From assembly GCA_900556865.1 (NCBI GenBank), contig USQS01000058.1, positions 1 through 5,862 of the forward strand: DNA of 5,862 bases, in the 5' to 3' direction. Numbering within the stretch: position 1 is the first letter of the stretch; every line of letters starts with the position of its first letter. The DNA comes from an uncultured Clostridium sp. (GTDB taxonomy: Bacteria; Bacillota; Clostridia; TANB77; CAG-508). Shown here in pieces: positions 1 to 5,109 of this stretch. A program made the position numbers and the translations under genes. The notes under the pieces were generated by a model, which was not told the DNA's origin, ran no database searches, and saw nothing but the letters and a program-made list of their open reading frames with translations.

Positions 1-3
1 CAT

Positions 4-32
4 TTGAAATAAAAATAATTTTATGATAAAAT
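4..32 (+). promoter_or_regulatory. sigma-A-type promoter of the nuclease operon
   Basis: A TTGAAA box (4-9) lies 17 bp from a TAAAAT box (27-32), each one base off the consensus. Transcription would start near 39-40 and leave a leader of about 20 nt that is almost entirely ribosome binding site. An upstream ATG at 23 falls inside this promoter, which argues against using it as the start of the nuclease gene. The call rests on the boxes alone, and such boxes arise easily in AT-rich DNA. Confidence 0.55.
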
Positions 33-48
33 CATATTTGCTTAAAAC

Positions 49-54
49 AGGAGG
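49..54 (+). promoter_or_regulatory. ribosome binding site that fixes the nuclease start
   Basis: A perfect AGGAGG sits 4 nt before the ATG at 59. The in-frame ATG at 23 has no such site and would add 12 residues (beginning MIKSYLLK) that the promoter overlaps. The ATG at 59 is therefore the better start. Confidence 0.8.
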
Positions 55-58
55 AAAT

Positions 59-802
59 ATGAAGAATAAAAAAATAATTAATTTAAAACAATTACCAACA
101 ACAATAATTATAGTAATATTACTACTTTTAATTGGATATGCTTTACCCATAAATGAAAATAATAATGAAATTTCTCAAGAAAATATAACAATTAATTCTA
201 ATATTGAAATAGATAATATTCCACCGTATTCAGGAGAGACTGTTGTTACAATTAATAATGATGTGCCATATTTTGAAGATAAAGATATAACAACAGAAAA
301 TTTTGAAGATTATTCATCACTTGATAAATTTGATAGAGCAGGAGTAGCTTTTGCTAATATATGTAAATATACAATGCCACCAGAAGGAACAAAAAGAGGA
401 AATATTTCATATAAACCTACTGGTTGGGTTCAATATTTGTATGGAGAAAATAATAGCAAACATTTATATGAAAGATGTCATTTGATTGCATGGCAATTAG
501 GAAATGAAAATAATAACAGACAAAATTTAATTACAGGCACTTCGCAGATGAATGCAGCAATGATAGAATATGAAAATATAATTGCAAATTGGATTAAACA
601 AGAGAATAAGCAAAATAAAGATTATCATGTTTTATATAGAGTAACACCTATTTATAAAGGGGAAAATAAATTAGCAACTGGTGTACAATTAGAGGCAAAG
701 TCTGTTGAAGAAGAAGGTGTATCTTTCAACAAATTTATATATAATGTACAAGATAATTTTGAAATTGATTATAGTACGGGTAAAGCAAAATTGATAGAAT
801 AA
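59..802 (+). CDS. membrane-anchored or secreted DNA/RNA non-specific endonuclease (EndA / DNA-entry nuclease type)
   Basis: The protein has 247 aa from the ATG at 59. A lysine-rich N-terminus is followed by one hydrophobic segment (about residues 13-31), a signal peptide or membrane anchor, then an Asn/Glu-rich linker to about residue 85. The nuclease domain carries the beta-beta-alpha metal motif ERCHLIAWQL (138-147), in which His141 is the expected general base. The following N-x-x-N-L-I-T-G-T-x-x-M-N stretch (153-165) holds the probable metal ligand Asn156 and conserved Asn165. In the family, streptococcal EndA degrades or processes DNA at the cell surface during uptake, and others serve as extracellular nucleases for nutrition or defence. 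The motif reads ERCH rather than the classical DRGH, a variant I believe is common in clostridial members. It is the first gene of an operon, 23 nt before the next gene. A role in competence is possible, but no com genes are visible here. Confidence 0.88.
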   Translation: MKNKKIINLKQLPTTIIIVILLLLIGYALPINENNNEISQENITINSNIEIDNIPPYSGETVVTINNDVPYFEDKDITTENFEDYSSLDKFDRAGVAFANICKYTMPPEGTKRGNISYKPTGWVQYLYGENNSKHLYERCHLIAWQLGNENNNRQNLITGTSQMNAAMIEYENIIANWIKQENKQNKDYHVLYRVTPIYKGENKLATGVQLEAKSVEEEGVSFNKFIYNVQDNFEIDYSTGKAKLIE

Positions 803-813
803 AATAAATAAAA

Positions 814-820
814 AAGGAGG
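814..820 (+). promoter_or_regulatory. ribosome binding site that supports a TTG start
   Basis: AAGGAGG ends 5 nt before the TTG at 826. No in-frame ATG or GTG lies near this strong site, so it makes the TTG the start codon of the following gene. Confidence 0.8.
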
Positions 821-825
821 AAAAT

Positions 826-1305
826 TTGAATTTAGACTTAAATAGAATAACAGAAAAACTACAACAAAATGATTTTATAAAAAATTTTATAGAAGAATTA
901 AGTGGGGCATTAGAAAATTTTAGCCATCAAAATCAAGTAAAAGGTGAAAAAATAGAAGAAGTGGAATTAACTCCAGAAGAGGACTTAGAGTTTTATAGAA
1001 AAGAATCTAATTTTTTACAAAATTACTTTAAAGATGAATTATCAGATTTAAGTAAAGGAGAAATATATCTTGTTACAAACAAATATGAAAATGATTATGA
1101 ATATCATAGATATAAGGTCGCTCAATATATAGAGGGGCATGAACGTAAATATATTGCTTTTGAAAAAGATTTACCTGAAAATGTACAATTAGGAGATATT
1201 GTTAGAAAAATAGATGGGAAGTATATTTATGATAAAAAAGCTACACAATATGTTAAAAATTCTTTAAATGAAATTAAACAAGATATAATAAATAGAAGAA
1301 ATTAG
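826..1305 (+). CDS. small cytosolic protein of unknown function, possibly DUF3006-like at its C-terminus
   Basis: I do not recognise this 159-aa protein with certainty. It is acidic, has no signal peptide or membrane segment, and should be cytosolic. Residues 1-35 look amphipathic and helical, residues 40-75 are very Glu/Asp-rich, and a beta-rich stretch begins at about 78 (GEIYLVTNKY). Residues 115-150 follow the pattern D-L-P-x5-G-D-I-V ... G-x-Y-x-x-D-x3-T followed by a helix, which resembles the end of DUF3006 domains; this is pattern memory, not a search result. It lies 23 nt after the nuclease gene with its own strong ribosome binding site and no promoter between, so the two are probably co-transcribed. 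The TTG start may keep its level below that of the nuclease. A regulatory or protective role toward the nuclease is a guess; the compartments differ unless the nuclease acts before export. Confidence 0.75.
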   Translation: MNLDLNRITEKLQQNDFIKNFIEELSGALENFSHQNQVKGEKIEEVELTPEEDLEFYRKESNFLQNYFKDELSDLSKGEIYLVTNKYENDYEYHRYKVAQYIEGHERKYIAFEKDLPENVQLGDIVRKIDGKYIYDKKATQYVKNSLNEIKQDIINRRN

Positions 1306-1335
1306 TAATAAAGTGTGTCTAAAACAAGATAATAT

Positions 1336-1375
1336 AAATGAGATTTGAGTTAAAATTTTAACTTAAATCTCATTT
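1336..1375. terminator. long hairpin terminator between convergent genes
   Basis: An 18-bp stem (1336-1353 with 1358-1375) closes on an AATT loop; the only irregularity is one G-T pair (1347/1364). On the plus strand it ends in TTTT then GTCT, and on the minus strand in an interrupted T/A tract. It lies 30 nt after the stop of the DUF3006-like gene and 50 nt beyond the stop of the convergent peptidase gene, so it probably ends transcription from both sides. Confidence 0.78.
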
Positions 1376-1424
1376 TGTCTAAAATATTAAAAAGTTATAA
1401 AAATAGTATGTGCATAACATTAAA

Positions 1425-2561
1425 TTATAAGATTGCTCCAAGTACGAAAATTCCTAAAATATCATTATATATTTCATTAAATTGAGAAGTTGGAAGAGGA
1501 GCTACTCCTTCGCCACATTCAATAGTGTATCCAGGTTTATTGAAATTTTGAATAAACCAATCTTTATAACCAGCAAAACTTGAGTTAAAAGGTGTGCTTT
1601 CTAAAGAGTATCCAGAAGCAGCCTCAAATTGTTTACCTATATATTTAGCATCAGGTGGAGCATAATCTTGAAATTGCCAATAAATTACTTTTCCTTGTGT
1701 GTGAAAAGTGATGACTAGCCTAAAGTTTTGCAAAAATGTAAAACTATAAATGTTAAGAGCTTCTGGTTCTGTGAGTGGGCCAAAACCAACAAAATCACGT
1801 GGGGCAGGAGATGTATAACCTTGAGCAAACTTTATTTCACGGGCTTTTAACCAACCAGCAGGAAATTGTAAATTTAAATCCACACCTCTAATATTTGCCT
1901 TCCAACCATTAGGAAATGGAATATTAGGGTATCTAGAAGCAATTAATTTTGTATTAGAGTACAAAGAAGAATTTTTAGGAATTTCACCAGTAACTAAATT
2001 TACTCCATCAGGATTAACCATAGGCATAATATATATTGTAGAATTATTATATAATTCTCGTGCTGAATAGCCATAAATAGGTAGATTGTTTGTATAGCAA
2101 TAACAATAGTCTGATAAAAATTTCATAACCAAAGGTGTTGTTATCCACTCATTAGCGTGTATACTTGCAGAATAAAATACTTTGTTGTTTCCTTGACCAA
2201 TTTTTATTATTGGAATAGAATTACCAAGAACGCTTTGACCTGCAGAAAACACATCAATAAAGGGATAAAGAGTTTTTAAAGAATTTATATTAATTTGCAG
2301 AATAGAATAACTATAACTGATATTTGTTGGAACAATAAAACCTAAACCACCGTTTATGTACGGAGTTAAAGCATTCCATGTGGCATTTCCTACTATTCCA
2401 TCAGGAATTAGATTATATTTTCTTTGAAAAGCAATAACAGCAGTTTTCGTATTATTTCCAAAAATACCATCAATATTACCTTTTAAAAATCCCAATTTTA
2501 TTAATAAATTTTGCAAAAATTCAACTAAAGGACCAGTATTACCAACTTTTAAAGTTCTCAT
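1425..2561 (-). CDS. M14-family zinc peptidase with N-terminal peptidoglycan-binding domain (gamma-D-glutamyl-diamino acid endopeptidase-like)
   Basis: The protein has 378 aa. Residues 3-66 form a PG_binding_1 domain, with the typical VxxLQxxLxxLGF start, IDGIFG-xNT core (30-38) and DGIVG-xxTWxxL end. Residues from about 80 to 375 are an M14 carboxypeptidase fold. The zinc ligands are His135 and Glu138 (HANE) and His287 (TFHTQG), and the catalytic Glu is probably Glu348 (YTIECG). NPDGV (183-187) and RGVDLN (225-230) are further family signatures. Where pancreatic carboxypeptidases have Asn-Arg, this protein has Asn-Leu-Gln-Phe-Pro; the Arg is also missing in gamma-D-Glu-diaminopimelate peptidases such as B. 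subtilis YqgT, which supports peptidoglycan stem peptides as substrate. There is no signal peptide, so it would act in the cytoplasm or a spore compartment, or be released by lysis. The start is supported by AGAAAGGA (2573-2580) at 11 nt. It is convergent with the nuclease operon and divergent from ispG. Confidence 0.9.
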   Translation of the reverse strand: MRTLKVGNTGPLVEFLQNLLIKLGFLKGNIDGIFGNNTKTAVIAFQRKYNLIPDGIVGNATWNALTPYINGGLGFIVPTNISYSYSILQININSLKTLYPFIDVFSAGQSVLGNSIPIIKIGQGNNKVFYSASIHANEWITTPLVMKFLSDYCYCYTNNLPIYGYSARELYNNSTIYIMPMVNPDGVNLVTGEIPKNSSLYSNTKLIASRYPNIPFPNGWKANIRGVDLNLQFPAGWLKAREIKFAQGYTSPAPRDFVGFGPLTEPEALNIYSFTFLQNFRLVITFHTQGKVIYWQFQDYAPPDAKYIGKQFEAASGYSLESTPFNSSFAGYKDWFIQNFNKPGYTIECGEGVAPLPTSQFNEIYNDILGIFVLGAIL

Positions 2562-2593
2562 TTTAATTTCATTCCTTTCTTAAGGCGAATCAA

Positions 2594-2626
2594 GTTGTTT
2601 TATCTACTCGTGTAAATAAAAACAAC
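2594..2626 (-). repeat. inverted repeat in the probable leader of the M14 peptidase gene
   Basis: GTTGTTTT (2594-2601) is the exact reverse complement of AAAACAAC (2619-2626), giving an 8-bp stem around a 17-nt loop. It ends 33 bp upstream of the peptidase start codon. It could be an operator or a weak leader hairpin; AT-rich repeats of this length also occur by chance. Confidence 0.35.
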
Positions 2627-2758
2627 CATATTACCTAAAGTATAATATGAAATAAAATATAAAAAGTTACCAGAAAAAAACTAAATAATTTGTACTTATT
2701 TTTGGTCGCTTACGCGGTATTTCAAAACAATATATTATCAAATTTTTAAAGTTAAATA

Positions 2759-2786
2759 TTGAATTGTAATAAAAATTTAGTATAAT
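2759..2786 (+). promoter_or_regulatory. upstream sigma-A-type promoter of ispG
   Basis: TTGAAT (2759-2764) is separated by 16 bp from a perfect TATAAT (2781-2786). Transcription would start near 2793 and give a leader of about 177 nt before ispG. Confidence 0.5.
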
Positions 2787-2808
2787 TATAAAAAATTGAA
2801 TTTTAGAC

Positions 2809-2837
2809 TTGTAATTATGAGTAAGTAATTATATAAT
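2809..2837 (+). promoter_or_regulatory. downstream sigma-A-type promoter of ispG with palindrome over the -10 box
   Basis: TTGTAA (2809-2814) is 17 bp from a perfect TATAAT (2832-2837). The -10 box lies inside a perfect 14-bp palindrome, TAATTATATAATTA (2826-2839). GTAATTAT occurs twice, at 2811-2818 and 2825-2832. The palindrome could be a repressor site or only AT-rich coincidence. Transcription would start near 2844, leaving a leader of about 126 nt. Confidence 0.55.
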
Positions 2838-2853
2838 TAGTTTAGTAAAATTT

Positions 2854-2881
2854 TGCAAGCAATGTTCACAAAATGTTTGCA
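2854..2881 (+). promoter_or_regulatory. leader hairpin upstream of ispG
   Basis: TGCAAGCA (2854-2861) pairs with TGTTTGCA (2874-2881), 8 bp including one G-U pair, around a 12-nt loop. It would lie about 10 nt from the 5' end of the transcript from the downstream promoter. No U-tract follows, so it is not an intrinsic terminator, and I recognise no riboswitch class. A 5'-end stabilising hairpin or a protein site is possible. Confidence 0.35.
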
Positions 2882-2969
2882 GGAAATAAATATTATAAAC
2901 GGCCAAAGAAGAAAATAATATAGAACGAAAATTTATAAAAATAGATTTTATTTGGAATGGAGATAATTT

Positions 2970-4025
2970 ATGTATAAAAGAACAGAAACAAAACCTATAT
3001 ATGTTGGGAATGTAAAAATTGGTGGACAAGATAAAGTAATAATTCAATCAATGTGTAATACGAAAACAAAAGATATAAAATCAACAGTAGAGCAAATTAT
3101 AAGATTAGAAAATGCTGGATGTGAGATTGTTAGAGTGGCATGTTTAGATATTGAGGATGCAAAAGCTATAAAAGAAATAAAAAAAGAAATTCATATACCA
3201 ATTGTAGCTGACATTCATTTCGATTATAGAATAGCTTTACAAGCTATTGAATCTGGAGTAGATAAAATAAGAATTAATCCAGGAAATATAGGAAGTGAAG
3301 AAAAAATAAAAGCAGTTGTTGAAGCATGCAAAAATAAAAAAATACCAATTAGAATAGGTGTTAATGCAGGCTCTTTGGAGAAAGATATTTTAGAAAAATA
3401 TGGAAAGCCATGTAGTGATGGTATGATTGAAAGTGCTAAAAGACATGTAAAAATATTGGAAAATCTTAACTTTAAAGATATGGCTATATCTTTAAAAGCT
3501 TCAAATTTAGATATGTGTGTAGAAGCATATGAAAAAGCTGCAAAAGAATTTATTTATCCATTACATCTTGGAATTACAGAAGCTGGTACAGCATTTAGTG
3601 GAACAATTAAGTCAAGTATTGGTTTAGGAATAATGTTAAGAGAAGGTATTGGAGACACGATAAGAGTATCTTTGTCAGATGATCCAGTAGAAGAAATTGC
3701 AGTTTGTAAAGAAATTTTAAAAAATTGTAATTTGTACAAAAATAGTCCAAAACTTATTTCTTGCCCAACATGTGGAAGAATAGCATATGATTTAATACCA
3801 ATTGCAAAAGAAATAGAAAAATTTTTACAAACTTTAAATGCAGACATCACTGTAGCAATAATGGGATGTGCGGTAAATGGCCCTGGGGAAGCAAGAGAAG
3901 CAGACATTGGTATAGCAGGTGGAAATAAAGAAGGTGTGTTGTTTAAAAAAGGAAAAATTATAAAGAAAATTAAGCAAGAAGAGATAGTAGAAACTTTAAA
4001 AAAAGAGATACTTGAAATGATTTAA
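2970..4025 (+). CDS. ispG: 4-hydroxy-3-methylbut-2-enyl-diphosphate synthase (flavodoxin/ferredoxin-dependent)
   Basis: IspG (GcpE) converts 2-C-methyl-D-erythritol 2,4-cyclodiphosphate to HMBPP, the penultimate step of the MEP isoprenoid pathway, in the cytosol, with electrons from flavodoxin or ferredoxin. At 351 aa it is the usual two-domain bacterial form. A TIM barrel (about 1-235) begins with RTETKPIYVGNVKIGG and contains VADIHFDYRIAL (79-90), RINPGNIG (101-108) and LHLGITEAG (198-206). The C-terminal 4Fe-4S domain carries Cys265 and Cys268 (SCPTCGR), Cys300 and Glu307 (GCAVNGPGEA), so all four cluster ligands are present. The ATG at 2970 follows GGAG (2959-2962) at 7 nt. It is expressed from one or two sigma-A promoters behind a long leader. 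The common clostridial neighbours dxr and rseP do not lie upstream in the window, and polC is not downstream, so the gene stands alone here. The 65-nt gap to the HD gene has no clear terminator, and read-through is possible. Confidence 0.97.
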   Translation: MYKRTETKPIYVGNVKIGGQDKVIIQSMCNTKTKDIKSTVEQIIRLENAGCEIVRVACLDIEDAKAIKEIKKEIHIPIVADIHFDYRIALQAIESGVDKIRINPGNIGSEEKIKAVVEACKNKKIPIRIGVNAGSLEKDILEKYGKPCSDGMIESAKRHVKILENLNFKDMAISLKASNLDMCVEAYEKAAKEFIYPLHLGITEAGTAFSGTIKSSIGLGIMLREGIGDTIRVSLSDDPVEEIAVCKEILKNCNLYKNSPKLISCPTCGRIAYDLIPIAKEIEKFLQTLNADITVAIMGCAVNGPGEAREADIGIAGGNKEGVLFKKGKIIKKIKQEEIVETLKKEILEMI

Positions 4026-4070
4026 AAATGCATTAATAGATATGGCATAAATCATAAAGATACATAAACG

Positions 4071-4078
4071 AGAAGGGA
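4071..4078 (+). promoter_or_regulatory. weak, distant ribosome binding site of the HD-domain gene
   Basis: AGAAGGGA lies 12 nt before the ATG at 4091, farther than usual, and a GAGAT at 4081-4085 is a poor alternative. No better start exists: the next in-frame ATGs (4112, 4130) have no site, and no start codon was found in frame just upstream. Modest translation is likely. Confidence 0.45.
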
Positions 4079-4090
4079 ACGAGATCGAAA

Positions 4091-5026
4091 ATGAACAATG
4101 ATTTTGAAAAAATGAAAGAAAAATACGGGATGAATTCAAAAGAAAAAATTAGACAAGAATTATTAACAAGCAGACAAGAACTACAAGAATATGAGCAAAT
4201 AATTTTAAATGAAGATTATAAAAAAAAAGATGGAATTGACATTTTATTTACATTAGAAGATTGCTTAAGAATTTTAAAAGAAGAAGGAAAAATGCAAGAT
4301 TTATTACAAAGTGATGAAAATATAAAAAATGATTTTCTTCAATATAATAGCAAATTACATGGTGTTTCTCATACTAGAAGAGTGAATTTCTTTGCTACAC
4401 TTATTATGGTTTTTGAAAACGTAGATTCTAAAACAGAAAAGTTAATTAGAGCTTTTGTACAAAATCATGATATTGGTAGAGTAAATGACTATGAAGATAG
4501 TGAGCATGGTGCAAACAGTGTTAAAATACTAGAAGAAAATATAGATAGATTAGCTTCATTAACAGAAGAAGAAAAAGAAAAGGTTGAATTTATGATAAAA
4601 GAGCATTCATTAAGCAATTCACGAAATGAACAGGATTTAGATGATTTGTTTACAAAAAAAGCTCAACAAAAGTTTAATGAGCTTTCACAAGAAGAAAAAC
4701 AAGAAAAAACACCAGATGATATAAAAGAAGAGTTTTTTAGCAAAGAACAAGAAGAATGGAAATATCTGCTTGATATGTGTAAAGACGCGGATAAACTAGA
4801 TAGAGTAAGATTAGACCCTATTGGGATTTTTCCAAGTGAAGGATTAGATATTTCAAGATTATCTTTAAGCAGTAGTAAGGATTTAGAAAATGTTGCTTAT
4901 GAAAGTCTTGATAAAATATTATTGATATTAGATAATGAAAGAGAATTACAAAATATAGAGCGAGAATTGGAAGAACTAAATAGAGAGCGTGGAATTGAGC
5001 CGGAAGATGATGATGGGGAAAGATAA
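4091..5026 (+). CDS. HD-domain metal-dependent phosphohydrolase, substrate unknown
   Basis: This 311-aa soluble protein has no signal peptide or membrane segment. Residues 1-85 are charged and mostly helical. The HD core follows: His94 (LHGVSHTRRV), His126-Asp127 (NHDIGR), His139 (DSEHGANS), His172 (IKEHSL) and Asp234 in DADKLDRVRLDP (232-243). These form a full H...HD...H...H...D series, fitting a two-metal HD hydrolase rather than a degenerate one. HD enzymes of this type hydrolyse phosphomonoesters, phosphodiesters or nucleotides; nothing here fixes the substrate. Residues about 178-222, between His172 and the last Asp, are an unusually long, Glu/Lys/Gln-rich segment. The C-terminus (280-311) is a highly charged helix with an acidic end (EPEDDDGER). 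It lies 65 nt after ispG on the same strand and may be reached by read-through. I recognise no gene symbol. Confidence 0.87.
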   Translation: MNNDFEKMKEKYGMNSKEKIRQELLTSRQELQEYEQIILNEDYKKKDGIDILFTLEDCLRILKEEGKMQDLLQSDENIKNDFLQYNSKLHGVSHTRRVNFFATLIMVFENVDSKTEKLIRAFVQNHDIGRVNDYEDSEHGANSVKILEENIDRLASLTEEEKEKVEFMIKEHSLSNSRNEQDLDDLFTKKAQQKFNELSQEEKQEKTPDDIKEEFFSKEQEEWKYLLDMCKDADKLDRVRLDPIGIFPSEGLDISRLSLSSSKDLENVAYESLDKILLILDNERELQNIERELEELNRERGIEPEDDDGER

Positions 5027-5040
5027 ATATTAATAAAAAA

Positions 5041-5070
5041 TTGAAAGACATACATTATTTAATATATATA
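5041..5070 (+). promoter_or_regulatory. probable promoter of the glycosyltransferase gene
   Basis: TTGAAA (5041-5046) is followed after 16 or 18 bp by TATATA (5063-5068 or 5065-5070). The -10 region lies in the left arm of an AT-only inverted repeat, so a protein binding that repeat would cover the promoter. AT-richness makes the exact -10 uncertain. Confidence 0.4.
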
Positions 5071-5091
5071 ACATAATATATATTAAATAAT
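5054..5091. repeat. perfect 16-bp inverted repeat of A and T only
   Basis: ATTATTTAATATATAT (5054-5069) and its exact reverse complement (5076-5091) flank the 6-nt loop AACATA. No T-tract follows on the plus strand, so it is a poor intrinsic terminator for the HD gene. It overlaps the likely -10 box and ends 4 nt before the AAGGAG of the next gene. It may act as an operator or as a leader hairpin affecting translation. Confidence 0.6.
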
Positions 5092-5095
5092 ATAC

Positions 5096-5101
5096 AAGGA
5101 G
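5096..5101 (+). promoter_or_regulatory. ribosome binding site that fixes the glycosyltransferase start
   Basis: AAGGAG lies 8 nt before the ATG at 5110. The nearer ATG at 5103 is in another frame and meets a stop after nine codons, so 5110 is the start. Confidence 0.75.
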
Positions 5102-5109
5102 TATGTTTA

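Larger units (their letters stand above)
2562..2969. other. divergent intergenic region between the M14 peptidase gene and ispG
   Basis: This 408-bp stretch has no credible gene. From left to right it holds the peptidase ribosome binding site (2573-2580, minus strand), an imperfect inverted repeat (GTTGTTTT at 2594-2601 with AAAACAAC at 2619-2626), and a GC-rich 15-mer at 2704-2718. Two tandem promoters for ispG (2759-2786 and 2809-2837) and a leader hairpin at 2854-2881 follow. No clear sigma-A promoter was found for the peptidase. A CATATTA element on its strand (2643-2649), with a poor TGGTAA 17 bp upstream (2667-2672), is only weakly like a forespore sigma-F/G site. Confidence 0.7.

Noticed and set aside
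23..58. Upstream ATG start for the nuclease
   Set aside because: It overlaps the -10 region and lacks a ribosome binding site; the ATG at 59 has a perfect AGGAGG.
2643..2672. Forespore sigma-F/G promoter for the M14 peptidase
   Set aside because: CATATTA fits the -10 pattern, but the -35 candidate TGGTAA matches poorly, so it is noted only as a weak lead.
2862..2918. Small plus-strand frame of 18 codons (MFTKCLQEINIINGQRRK) in the ispG leader, a possible leader peptide
   Set aside because: It has no ribosome binding site, and its start codon lies in the loop of the leader hairpin. There is no run of one amino acid that would suggest attenuation.
2829..3047. Minus-strand open frame of 72 codons across the ispG leader and start
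   Set aside because: It overlaps the ispG start in antisense, has no recognisable domain, and its Phe/Ile/Tyr-rich product is what AT-rich antisense DNA gives.
3554..3907. Minus-strand open frame of 117 codons inside ispG
   Set aside because: It is fully antisense to the conserved C-terminal half of IspG, including the cluster-binding motifs, so it is a shadow.
4012..4040. Possible promoter for the HD gene (TTGAAA at 4012-4017, then TAATAG after 16 bp)
   Set aside because: The -10 box is poor and the -35 box lies within the end of ispG coding sequence; not strong enough to list.
4818..5051. Minus-strand open frame of 77 codons at the end of the HD gene
   Set aside because: It is antisense to the HD-protein C-terminus; its apparent hydrophobic segments come from complementing Glu/Lys-rich codons.
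5054..5091. Intrinsic terminator after the HD gene
   Set aside because: The stem is A/T only and no T-tract follows it, so efficient termination is unlikely despite the perfect symmetry.
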